NCBI GenBank assembly: GCA_037349105.1
Contig: JAYJMM010000029.1
Location: forward strand, 310,001-374,000
DNA: 64,000 nt
Reading direction: 5' to 3'
Origin: Limnomonas spitsbergensis
Lineage: Eukaryota > Chlorophyta > Chlorophyceae > Chlamydomonadales
Shown here: one piece after another, positions 1 to 12,000 of the stretch
How positions within the stretch are numbered: position 1 is the first letter of the stretch
Layout of the letters: each line of letters begins with the position of its first letter
Made by a program: the position numbers and the translations under genes
The notes under the pieces: model-generated
The model's input: only the letters and a program-made list of their open reading frames with translations
Database searches by the model: none
What the model was told of the DNA's origin: nothing

Positions 1-11
1 CATGGGGGCCA

Positions 12-370
12 GAAACGGACGCTCGGGACCATACTGGTGGTGTACAGTCTCATGGCCTGGGGAATTTGCAGAGCCAAGAAGGGTTTAGGGTTAAGGATTT
101 TACTTTCAGGAACGGACGCCCCAGTCTGTACCGCTGATGTACAACCTCAGGTCCAGCAGCATTCGCAAAGCAATAGCATTTAGGGTTTAGGGTACAGACA
201 TCTAATTTTAGAAATGGACGCTCCGGTCCGCACCGCTGATGTAGAACCTCAGGTCCAGCAGCATTCGCAGGGTAATAACAAGGCTTCAGCATGCAGATTT
301 GCATTTGTCCAAAACAGAGGCTCCGGTCCGTACCGCTGGTGTGCCGCGTCATGTTCTGCGGCATTCACAG
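12..370. repeat. about 100-bp tandem repeat, four degenerate copies
   Basis: Copies begin near 12, 109, 211 and 311. Each starts with a form of GGACGCTCCGGTCCG followed by ACCGCTG(A/G)TGT and, in the middle two copies, CCTCAGGTCCAGCAGCATTC. Spacers contain TTTAGGG words of the plant telomere type. I found no diflavin reductase exon in this stretch, so it probably lies in an intron of the minus-strand gene to its right. Confidence 0.7.
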
Positions 371-627
371 AGAAAGAGGCAGATTAGAGCAGTGCCTTCC
401 CAGTGCGCACCAGACCAGATTCACAGGGCTTCCGGGAGGCCACCCTTGGTTCAATAATAGGGAAATCTTGGCCAGCCTACGGCCGGTGGCCTCAGCTGCA
501 AGGCTTGCTGCACCAGGACCCCCTCAGCCATAGGCCTAGTAATGCACCTTGCCTGCAGCTGAAGCACCAATAATAAACAGCAGAAGTCATGCAAGTGAAG
601 CACATCTGAATAAGCGGCAGTCGTCAC

Positions 628-2884
628 CTGCTGCATCCCAGCCTGAGGGCAGCGTCCCTCCAGCGGCCTGCGTGGCGACTCTTTTGAAGGCGGCAGCGGC
701 AGCGACTGAAGCCGTCAGCCGCGCGTCCTCAGCGTCGACGGCGTCCTCGTCCGATGGCAGCGCAGGCGACAAGGAGTCCGCGTGCGGTCCGGTCGCTGCG
801 TCCAGGAGGGTCGACGAGCCCGAGGGTGCAGGCGCGGGCGAGGAGTCTGCATGCGGTCCGGCTGCTGCGTCCAGGAGTTTGACGAGGTACCTGGGCTGCC
901 CCAGCTGCATGACTGTGGAGTCGTCTAGGACAGGCTGTGGGGGGGAGTTCAGGTTCAAGGGGTTTAGATTTTCAGGAGTTAGCAAGCCCAGCAGCCAGCC
1001 TTAACCTGTACCCCTCACCATACCCCACGCTTGCTTGGACTGGGGACACCCAGTCCTCATGGCTCACCATGAGTCGGACAGCCAGCTTAAATCTGAACGC
1101 CTAATCCCTAACCCTTCATCCTGGGCAGCCCTGTCAGTGGATGTGCAGCCTGCCAACATCCTCAACCCTCATCCCTAGACCCTCACCATGGGCAGCCCTG
1201 CAGGCAGTGGATGTGCGGCCCTCATGGCTGACCACATGCCTTGCAGCCAGCGGTCTAGTCCCGCCTCATACCCGCTGGCATGTTGGTCATCCCCAAGGCC
1301 CAGGTCCAACAGGCTGGAGGCGCCCAGGCCAGCCATGCGGCGGGACAGCTTCTTGGCAGCTACCTGATAACGGCGAGGGGGTTTGGGGGGTGAATGCATC
1401 AGCGGGTTCGTGTTGTCGTTCGGTTTGACCCTGCGATTATTTTCGTCCGAAGAGCAGGCAGGAGGGGTCACGAGCATTGGAATGCGCGTTTGAACGAAAC
1501 AAGTTCATTGCAGGGTGCTCAAGCCATAATGCAGCTACCATTCAGCTACAATGCAGATACCATTCAGATACAGTGCAGAAACAATTCAGCCAGATCGCGG
1601 CCTGTGGCCAGAGTGGGGCGATGCCTTCGTGCTACAAACTCTACTGCCTAGGCCACCAGCCGTACGCAGGTCAAGGTTCGGCCTCCATCAGCCCAGTGGT
1701 GGCTGAGCTGCAGTGTGCCAAAGGTGGGACCCGAAGTACACTACAGAAAAACGGTTATTTGCGCCTGTGGTCAAAACAGGCAGCACACACTGTGCAGGGC
1801 CGCAGTGTGTGTTTGTGTGGGTGTGGTAGATACAGTGAGGACAGGAATTCTGAAGTAGATTCAAAGAATCAGGGGTCAGCTGTACCATTAATCAACCTAA
1901 GGCAGTTTCCATGCGTTTTTATGGACCCTGGCATGATTTGGACAGGTCTGCTTTATTTACAAGACCCTGCTATCACTATGACAAAATTTCATTTCCACTT
2001 TGTATTTTTAAATCCTCTTTTCCCCACCCAGCACCCTGCAGGCAAGTGTTTCCCTCGTGACCTAAGCTCCCACTGTCAACTTGTGCCTCATCCCCCATCT
2101 CTCAGCCCCAACCTCTCAGCCCCTACCTCTCAGCCCCCACCTCGCAGCCCCTTCCTCTCAGCCATTGCACCTCAGCCCTTGCAACTCAGCCCTTGCAACT
2201 CAGCCCTTGCACCTCTCACATTGTACTTGGGGTATCCTGAGTCGCCCAGACCAAAGACGGCAGTTTTTAATCCAGACAGGGAGTCCGAAGGAAGCCCTTT
2301 GCGCAGCAGAAACTTCCAGAACCTCCTGGCATTCTCAGGGAACTCTCCCTGTACAGTGGGGGCATGAGCATCAGCACATATCATGGCTGCCAATATTTTT
2401 GTTTGTGTGCTTCAGATACAGCTCAGCTGCTTCAAATTCTATGGCCGTGGGGGCCTAGTGCAGCAAGGTGCCTGGACTGCCTGCTTGTTTGCAGGACGAC
2501 GACATGTGCAGGTTTGATTCAGGAAGTGAATGGTGGCATGGCAAAAGCTTCGAATATAAAGCAACCCATCTCAACCAAAGCTATCTCTGCCTTCACCTGG
2601 CCTGTCGTGGAAAGGACGAAAATTGCAGTAGGCTGTGTCGGCAAGGTCGTGACGTCGAACGAGTCCATGGGCATCAGTTTGGGAGAGAACAGCAGCCTTT
2701 TGGCCTCCCGGCTGATTCTCTCTGCAACATCCTGCGTCATGCCATATTTGCGATGGTAGGTTTCAGTGTGTTGATATTTGCAGCCGCAAAAGCGGGGCTT
2801 GTGTCTGGGGGTCACATGCCATGGGTCACACACCTGTGCGTTTCCTGTCTGGGATCCATACAGGATAAGTAGGCTTGCGTCCAT
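628..2884 (-). CDS. NADPH-dependent diflavin oxidoreductase 1-like, 5' part (FMN domain)
   Basis: The family passes electrons from NADPH through FAD and FMN to the Fe-S protein Dre2/anamorsin in cytosolic Fe-S assembly. Exons read on the minus strand: 2884-2834, 2731-2597, 2348-2220, 1363-1187, then probably 934-628; the first four are all phase 0 with GT-AG introns. The product begins MDASLLILYGSQTGNAQ (FMN phosphate loop). It continues with FVLSTTGQGEFPENARRFW, with AVFGLGDSGYPKYN and VAAKKL, and with GLGDDQHASGYEAGLDRWL, in the order of NDOR1/ATR3. Residues after about 165 form an Ala/Ser/Asp-rich linker with an internal duplication of LLDAA(A/T)GPHADS. The FAD and NADPH domains are not visible and should lie left of base 1. 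The start is the first Met before the flavodoxin motif. The last exon and its donor at 628 are the least certain part. Confidence 0.85.
1108..1230 (-). repeat. exon-edge echo next to NDOR1 exon 4
   Basis: The 3' edge of exon 4 plus its donor (about 1182-1222 on the plus strand) has a degenerate copy at about 1116-1156 in the following intron. The shared word is GGGCAGCCCTG, then CAGTGGATGTGC. The copy has lost the GT donor. Confidence 0.65.
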
Positions 2885-3067
2885 GAGTGTATGATCTTGT
2901 ACCGGTATTCAAATCTGATCCAGAAAGAAATGCCGAAGCTGAGGAACTGCTGCTTTAGAGATCTCCACAGCTTGGTTGCCATGCTGTATGGTGCACACAC
3001 GTAAGTCCACACTTTTCCATTGCCCAATTCTGTTCAGCCTCTGGTCCACGAAGGAAGGATTGAACGC
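2885..3067. promoter_or_regulatory. bidirectional intergenic region of NDOR1-like and F-box genes
   Basis: Only 183 bp separate the two start codons of head-to-head genes, so the regulatory sequence is probably shared. An in-frame TAA at 3002-3004 lies upstream of the F-box ATG. I see no clear TATA box or recognisable motif. Confidence 0.45.
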
Positions 3068-6000
3068 ATGCTTGATACAGCCATGGATTCTGCACACGAC
3101 GATGATTTGGATGATGCTTTCGATGAGGCGTTCGGTTGTGTGCCCTCGGACTCTGCATCAGAAGATGAATCATGTGGTCCTCCTGTGAGCGCAAAGACCT
3201 TGTTGCTTTGACGAATTTTTGCTTAATCCAGTCTATTCTTATCGACCTTGTTTTCTTCCCTGCTCGAAGCAGGATGCATCGATTCCATCGTGTACTCCAA
3301 AGGATAGGGTTTCCGTGGAGAAGCTGCAGCAAGCAGTGGCGTTCGGAACGAAAGGCCACCTTGTAAATTCAGACCGCTTGACGAACAACCCGAAGGAAGT
3401 TCTCCTCGGCATTCTGTCGTTCCTGAGTGCTGAAGACTTGACCTCCGTCGCAAAATCGTGCAAACTGCTGGGGAAGGTGTCCAACGAGGGCGTCCTATGG
3501 CGTAGGCTGTTCTGCTCGAGGTGTGCGTTCATGTTCTGCCAGTGCATGCCCTTTGGGTGTAGACATGCACCGCATGCCTATCCTAATTTCGCACGCTCCT
3601 TAGTGAAGGCACGCACTGCCTCCCTATTCTGGCCGTGCAATTTTTTTAGTGTCATTATCATGAGCTGCATGCCCTAGTCACTCGACACGCCTCTGGACTG
3701 AAACCTGAAGCTGCCATTGCACTCAAACAGGTGGGGACAGCCGGACGATGTAAACAGCAGTGTCGTTTGGAAGGTGAGATGAGATATAGATTTCAAAAAA
3801 CACGACCTATCACGTACTGTCTGGGCCCATGGCTTGAGCTGAGAAACACTGCACCTTCGAACAGCCTTACAGGTAGCATTTCCACTGATGTCTTCCGTCG
3901 GTACCCTGAATATTCCATGAACCCATTTTGCATCCATTCAGGTCTTGTATGTGGACACAGACGAGGAAGAGTGTGGCCAGACAGTGGCCAGCGCCCCGAA
4001 GGAACTGCGCGGTGTGTTCCTTGACATGCAGCGGGCCAAGCGAGCGACATGCCCAAGCCGTGCAATGGTGGCTGAGATGGCGGAGCTGCCGCGATGTGAG
4101 GTGCAGCTTCGACTGGATGAGTGGCGGTAAGTTGTTGGATGGGTTCTCGTGAGAGCCCTAAGTCAGGGTGATGATGTAAAAATATGGATGAAAGGTCGGC
4201 CAAGGAGTCAGTCCTGCCATCGACCCCTTCTCTTGTCCTGGAGGGTGTCCGTCTTGAACGATGTAAAACTTAAACTTAAATAAAATGTATGCTCTCAGAG
4301 GGGTCACTCATGCGCTTTCACTCTATGCATTCATCTCTACACCCTCAGAGGGTTCACTCATGCGCTTTCACTCTATGCATTCATCTCTACACCCTCAGAG
4401 GGGTCACTCATGTGCTTTCACTCATTCTTCACTCATGCTCTTCACTCCAGACCCTCAAACCAACATTTTCAATCCCGTTGTGTAGACACCGAAGAGGTTT
4501 CAAAGATGCGGAGGTGCGGATGCCGGACCTGAGGAAGAAGCGGCTAGGCTTCCATCGTATCGGGCCCAATACCTACGTGTGCGAGGACACAGGTGAGGTT
4601 GTGTGTAAGCTCCTTTGTCCGTGTCTGTGATTCTGGAGTGTTGCAGCCATAGCCTTTCGTGACCTCCGTGGCAGAATCTTGATGCTGCCAGCCCTGTTGC
4701 TTGGGCCACCGGATGGTGGTACCTGGTCGAAGCTTGGTCCCCAGGGGCCCCCAGTGAAGGGCTGATGGCTGCCTGTCAGCCCTGCCCCAGAGGATCTGCC
4801 CTGGATCACCCAACCCTGAACAAATGTAGAACTCTTTATTTTGCGCAAATCTTCCTTGACTGCTGGATTGGAGCTGGAATAAGGGCTCTGGCAAAGTAGA
4901 GACCCATTTCTCTCGTTCTAGCACTTCAAAGAAAAACTGGTGCCTGTGCCCATTTTCCGCACCCTGTTTCTATTCCGGGTAGGGTGGGCTCACAACTGTG
5001 ACCACGCTTGCCTGGAGGGTGTCATCGACGCCGAGGGCGTCATCACCTGCCCCGTCACCGGCCGTGTCTCTCAGCGCCTCATGTCTCGGCACGAGGAGCT
5101 CGCGCAGCGGAGGAGCACGGTTGACGCCTCCTCCCTCACTGCTGACCAGGAGCTGCAATGCTTCAGTCATGCCCGGGCCTACACGGAAGGTGGGTTCAGA
5201 GACCAGGGTTCAGGGGCATGGTACGTAAGGTGGGATTCGTGCGCAGGGGGTAGGGCTAGGACATAGAAGGTTTCGTAAGTGCTCAGGGTGTTAGGCTCGA
5301 AGGAAGGTGCGTTCTGTTTTCAGGCTGGAGAGTTGAGTGTGGACAGGGGTTGCCGGGTTCAGATTGAATGCCTGGATGGCGTGGGGGCACCTGGCACGCT
5401 TGAATGATAGAGAAACCGATCCCGTGAAGTTGCCGGAAGATGCAGGTGCCTGGTCATCTGGTATTATTTGGCTAGTTTGTGGATCGGCTACCTTCAGGTG
5501 GAGTGTAAACAGCTGCTGTACCAAGTACGGGAAATTCTTATAGAACAGGCAGCGACAAAATGTACAGCTTGATACGGCATCGTGGTCAATTGACGATCGC
5601 ATGGCATGACCGACCATGTGCATGATCGCATGACAAAGTTTGGACAATGGGCATACGTCAGACCAACGGAAGGATGTAAACGCCCGATCCCTTCTCTAGC
5701 TCACTATTACTTAAAAGCAGGCACTGCTCCTGCACCTAGACAGGGACAGGGTCAGAAGTGCAATATCTGCAGGCGCTCCTGTCTTTTGTCCTGCCCCCTT
5801 GTGTTGTTTCCATCTTTCCTCCCAACTCTTTTTAGTTAGGCGCCCACGCGGCCGAGCCTTTTTGAGCAGGGCCCAGAGGTGTAACGTCATTGACTTGCAG
5901 GCGCTGACCCCCTTAACCTGGGCAGCTGCCCAACCTGTTTATTGGGGGATGCTTTAGCTGCAGTGCGACTACCGTATATCGTGACGTTCATGACGTTCAG

Positions 6001-9000
6001 CCAGGAGGGCTGGGCGCACCAAGCCCTGCCTCCTTGGGTCTGTCAGGGTTGGGCCCCGATTGGGTGAAGTGGTTGTGCAGCAGACTGCTGTAGTTCCATG
6101 GTGGTTGTGCAGCAGACTGCTGTAGTTCCCTGGGTGGTTGTGCAGCAGACTGCTGTAGTTCCATGGTGGTTGTGCAGCAGACTGCTGTAGTTCCATGGGT
6201 GGTTGTGCAGCAGACTGCTGTAGCTCCATGGGTGGTTGTGCAGCAGACTGCTGTAGTTCCATGGGTGGTTGTGCAGCAGACTGCTGTAGTTCCATGGGTG
6301 GTTGTGCAGCAGACTGCTGTAGTTCCATGGTGGTTGCGCAGCAGACTGCTGTAGTTCCATGGGTGGTTGTGCAGCAGACTGCTGTAGTTCCATGGTGGTT
6401 GTGCAGCAGACTGCTGTAGTTCCATGGGTGGTTGTGCAGCAGACTGCTGTAGTTCCATGGTGGTTGTGCAGCAGACTGCTGTAGTTCCATGGTGGTTGTG
6501 CAGCAGACTGCTGTAGTTCCATGGGTGGTTGTGCAGCAGACTGCTGTAGTTCCATGGTGGTTGTGCAGCAGACTGCTGTAGTTCCATGGTGGTTGCGCAG
6601 CAGACTGCTGTAGTTCCATGATGGTTGTGCAGCAGACTGCTGTAGTTCCATGGTGGTTGCGCAGCAGACTGCTGTAGTTCCATGGTGGTTGTGCAGCAGA
6701 CTGCTGTAGTTCCATGGTGGTTGTGCAGCAGACTGCTGTAGTTCCATGGGTGGTTGTGCAGCAGACTGCTGTAGTTCCATGGTGGTTGTGCAGCAGACTG
6801 CTGTAGTTCCATGGTGGTTGTGCAGCAGACTGCTGTAGTTCCATGGGTGGTTGTGCAGCAGACTGCTGTAGTTCCATGGGTGGTTGTGCAGCAGACTGCT
6901 GTAGTTCCATGGGTGGTTGTGCAGCAGACTGCTGTAGTTCCATGGTGGTTGTGCAGCAGACTGCTGTAGTTCCATGGGTGGTTGTGCAGCAGACTGCTGT
7001 AGTTCCATGGTGGTTGCGCAGCAGACTGCTGTAGCTCCATGGGTGGTTGTGCAGCAGACTGCTGTAGTTCCATGGTGGTTGTGCAGCAGACTGCTGTAGT
7101 TCCCTGGGTGGTTGTGCAGCAGACTGCTGTAGTTCCATGGTGGTTGTGCAGCAGACTGCTGTAGTTCCATGGTGGTTGTGCAGCAGACTGCTGTAGTTCC
7201 ATGGGTGGTTGTGCAGCAGACTGCTGTAGTTCCATGGGTGGTTGTGCAGCAGACTGCTGTAGTTCCATGGTGGTTGTGCAGCAGACTGCTGTAGTTCCAT
7301 GGGTGGTTGTGCAGCAGACTGCTGTAGTTCCATGGTGGTTGCGCAGCAGACTGCTGTAGCTCCATGGGTGGTTGTGCAGCAGACTGCTGTAGTTCCATGG
7401 TGGTTGCGCAGCAGACTGCTGTAGCTCCATGGGTGGTTGTGCAGCAGACTGCTGTAGTTCCATGGGTGGTTGTGCAGCAGACTGCTGTAGTTCCATGGTG
7501 GTTGCGCAGCAGACTGCTGTAGTTCCATGATGGTTGTGCAGCAGACTGCTGTAGTTCCATGGTGGTTGCGCAGCAGACTGCTGTAGTTCCATGGTGGTTG
7601 TGCAGCAGACTGCTGTAGTTCCATGGGTGGTTGTGCAGCAGACTGCTGTAGTTCCATGGTGGTTGTGCAGCAGACTGCTGTAGTTCCATGGGTGGTTGTG
7701 CAGCAGACTGCTGTAGTTCCATGGTGGTTGTGCAGCAGACTGCTGTAGTTCCATGGTGGTTGTGCAGCAGACTGCTGTAGTTCCATGGGTGGTTGTGCAG
7801 CAGACTGCTGTAGTTCCATGGTGGTTGCGCAGCAGACTGCTGTAGTTCCATGATGGTTGTGCAGCAGACTGCTGTAGTTCCATGGTGGTTGCGCAGCAGA
7901 CTGCTGTAGTTCCATGGTGGTTGTGCAGCAGACTGCTGTAGTTCCATGGGTGGTTGTGCAGCAGACTGCTGTAGTTCCATGGGTGGTTGTGCAGCAGACT
8001 GCTGTAGTTCCATGGGTGGTTGTGCAGCAGACTGCTGTAGTTCCATGGTGGTTGCGCAGCAGACTGCTGTAGTTCCATGGTGGTTGCGCAGCAGACTGCT
8101 GTAGTTCCATGGGTGGTTGTGCAGCAGACTGCTGTAGTTCCATGGGTGGTTGTGCAGCAGACTGCTGTAGTTCCATGGTGGTTGTGCAGCAGACTGCTGT
8201 AGTTCCATGGGTGGTTGTGCAGCAGACTGCTGTAGTTCCATGGTGGTTGTGCAGCAGACTGCTGTAGTTCCATGGGTGGTTGTGCAGCAGACTGCTGTAG
8301 TTCCATGGTGGTTGTGCAGCAGACTGCTGTAGTTCCATGGGTGGTTGTGCAGCAGACTGCTGTAGTTCCATGGTGGTTGTGCAGCAGACTGCTGTAGTTC
8401 CATGGTGGTTGTGCAGCAGACTGCTGTAGTTCCATGGGTGGTTGTGCAGCAGACTGCTGTAGCTCCATGGGTGGTTGTGCAGCAGACTGCTGTAGTTCCA
8501 TGGTGGTTGCGCAGCAGACTGCTGTAGTTCCATGGGTGGTTGTGCAGCAGACTGCTGTAGTTCCATGGTGGTTGTGCAGCAGACTGCTGTAGTTCCATGG
8601 TGGTTGTGCAGCAGACTGCTGTAGTTCCATGGGTGGTTGTGCAGCAGACTGCTGTAGTTCCATGGTGGTTGTGCAGCAGACTGCTGTAGTTCCATGGGTG
8701 GTTGTGCAGCAGACTGCTGTAGCTCCATGGGTGGTTGTGCAGCAGACTGCTGTAGTTCCATGGTGGTTGTGCAGCAGACTGCTGTAGTTCCATGGGTGGT
8801 TGTGCAGCAGACTGCTGTAGTTCCATGGTGGTTGTGCAGCAGACTGCTGTAGTTCCATGGTGGTTGTGCAGCAGACTGCTGTAGTTCCATGGGTGGTTGT
8901 GCAGCAGACTGCTGTAGTTCCATGGTGGTTGTGCAGCAGACTGCTGTAGTTCCATGGGTGGTTGTGCAGCAGACTGCTGTAGTTCCATGGTGGTTGTGCA

Positions 9001-12000
9001 GCAGACTGCTGTAGTTCCATGGTGGTTGTGCAGCAGACTGCTGTAGTTCCCTGGGTGGTTGTGCAGCAGACTGCTGTAGTTCCATGGGTGGTTGTGCAGC
9101 AGACTGCTGTAGTTCCATGGTGGTTGTGCAGCAGACTGCTGTAGTTCCATGGTGGTTGTGCAGCAGACTGCTGAGTTCCCTGGGTGGTTGTGCAGCAGAC
9201 TGCTGTAGTTCCATGGTGGTTGTGCAGCAGACTGCTGTAGTTCCATGGTGGTTGTGCAGCAGACTGCTGTAGTTCCATGGTGGTTGTGCAGCAGACTGCT
9301 GTAGTTCCATGGGTGGTTGTGCAGCAGACTGCTGTAGTTCCATGGTGGTTGTGCAGCAGACTGCTGTAGTTCCATGGGTGGTTGTGCAGCAGACTGCTGT
9401 AGTTCCATGGTGGTTGTGCAGCAGACTGCTGTAGTTCCATGGGTGGTTGTGCAGCAGACTGCTGTAGTTCCATGGTGGTTGTGCAGCAGACTGCTGTAGT
9501 TCCATGGGTGGTTGTGCAGCAGACTGCTGTAGTTCCATGGTGGTTGTGCAGCAGACTGCTGTAGTTCCATGGGTGGTTGTGCAGCAGACTGCTGTAGTTC
9601 CATGGTGGTTGTGCAGCAGACTGCTGTAGTTCCATGGGTGGTTGTGCAGCAGACTGCTGTAGTTCCATGGTGGTTGTGCAGCAGACTGCTGTAGTTCCAT
9701 GGGTGGTTGTGCAGCAGACTGCTGTAGTTCCATGGTGGTTGTGCAGCAGACTGCTGTAGTTCCATGGGTGGTTGTGCAGCAGACTGCTGTAGTTCCATGG
9801 TGGTTGTGCAGCAGACTGCTGTAGTTCCATGGTGGTTGTGCAGCAGACTGCTGTAGTTCCATGGTGGTTGTGCAGCAGACTGCTGTAGTTCCATGGGTGG
9901 TTGTGCAGCAGACTGCTGTAGTTCCATGGTGGTTGTGCAGCAGACTGCTGTAGTTCCATGGTGGTTGTGCAGCAGACTGCTGTAGTTCCCTGGGTGGTTG
10001 TGCAGCAGACTGCTGTAGTTCCATGGTGGTTGTGCAGCAGACTGCTGTAGTTCCATGGTGGTTGTGCAGCAGACTGCTGTAGTTCCATGGTGGTTGTGCA
10101 GCAGACTGCTGTAGTTCCATGGGTGGTTGTGCAGCAGACTGCTGTAGTTCCATGGGTGGTTGTGCAGCAGACTGCTGTAGTTCCATGGTGGTTGCGCAGC
10201 AGACTGCTGTAGTTCCATGGTGGTTGTGCAGCAGACTGCTGTAGTTCCATGGGTGGTTGTGCAGCAGACTGCTGTAGTTCCATGGTGGTTGTGCAGCAGA
10301 CTGCTGTAGTTCCATGGGTGGTTGTGCAGCAGACTGCTGTAGTTCCATGGGTGGTTGTGCAGCAGACTGCTGTAGCTCCATGGTGGTTGTGCAGCAGACT
10401 GCTGTAGCTCCATGGTGGTTGTGCAGCAGACTGCTGTAGTTCCATGGTGGTTGCGCAGCAGACTGCTGTAGTTCCATGATGGTTGTGCAGCAGACTGCTG
10501 TAGTTCCATGGGTGGTTGTGCAGCAGACTGCTCTAGTTCCATGGGTGGTTGTGCAGCAGACTGCTGTAGTTCCATGGGTGGTTGTGCAGCAGACTGCTGT
10601 AGTTCCATGGGTGGTTGTGCAGCAGACTGCTGTAGTTCCATGGTGGTTGTGCAGCAGACTGCTGTAGTTCCATGGGTGGTTGTGCAGCAGACTGCTGTAG
10701 TTCCATGGGTGGTTGTGCAGCAGACTGCTGTAGTTCCATGGGTGGTTGTGCAGCAGACTGCTGTAGTTCCATGGGTGGTTGTGCAGCAGACTGCTGTAGT
10801 TCCATGGGTGGTTGTGCAGCAGACTGCTGTAGTTCCATGGTGGTTGTGCAGCAGACTGCTGTAGTTCCATGGTGGTTGTGCAGCAGACTGCTGTAGTTCC
10901 ATGGGTGGTTGTGCAGCAGACTGCTGTAGTTCCATGGGTGGTTGTGCAGCAGACTGTTGTAGTTCCATGGGTGGTTGTGCAGCAGACTGCTGTAGCTCCA
11001 TGGGTGGTTGTGCAGCAGACTGCTGTAGCTCCATGGGTAGTTGTGCAGCAGACTGCTGTAGCTCCATGGGTAGTTGTGCAGCAGACTGCTGCCGTTCCAT
11101 GGTGGTTGTGCAGCAGACTGTTGTAGCTCCATGGTGTTTGTGCAACAGACTGCTGTAGCTCCCTGGGTGGTTGTGCAGCAGACTGCTGTAGTTCCCTGGG
11201 TGGTTGTGCAGCAGACTGCTGTAGCTCCATGGTGGTTGTGCAGCAGACTGCCGTTCCATGTGTGGTTGTGCAGCAGACTGCTGTAGTTCCATGGGTGGTT
11301 GTGCAGCAGACTGCCGTTCCATGGTGGTTGTGCAGCAGACTGCCGTTCCATGGTGGTTGTGCAGCAGACTGCCGTTCCATGTGTGGTTGTGCAGCAGACT
11401 GCTGTAGCTCCATGGTGGTTGTGCAGCAGACTGCTGTAGTTCCATGGGTGGTTGTGCAGCAGACTGCTGTAGTTCCATGGGTGGTTGTGCAGCAGACTGC
11501 TGTAGTTCCATGGTGGTTGTGCAGCAGACTGCTGTAGTTCCATGGGTGGTTGTGCAGCAGACTGCTGTAGCTCCATGGTGGTTGTGCAGCAGACTGCTGT
11601 AGTTCCATGGTGGTTGTGCAGCAGACTGCTGTAGTTCCATGGGTGGTTGTGCAGCAGACTGCTGTAGTTCCATGGGTGGTTGTGCAGCAGACTGCTGTAG
11701 TTCCATGGGTGGTTGTGCAGCAGACTGTTGTAGTTCCATGGGTGGTTGTGCAGCAGACTGCTGTAGCTCCATGGTGGTTGTGCAGCAGACTGCTGTAGTT
11801 CCATGGTGGTTGTGCAGCAGACTGCTGTAGTTCCATGGGTGGTTGTGCAGCAGACTGCTGTAGTTCCATGGTGGTTGTGCAGCAGACTGTTGTAGTTCCA
11901 TGGGTGGTTGTGCAGCAGACTGCTGTAGCTCCATGGGTGGTTGTGCAGCAGACTGCTGTAGCTCCATGGGTAGTTGTGCAGCAGACTGCTGTAGCTCCAT

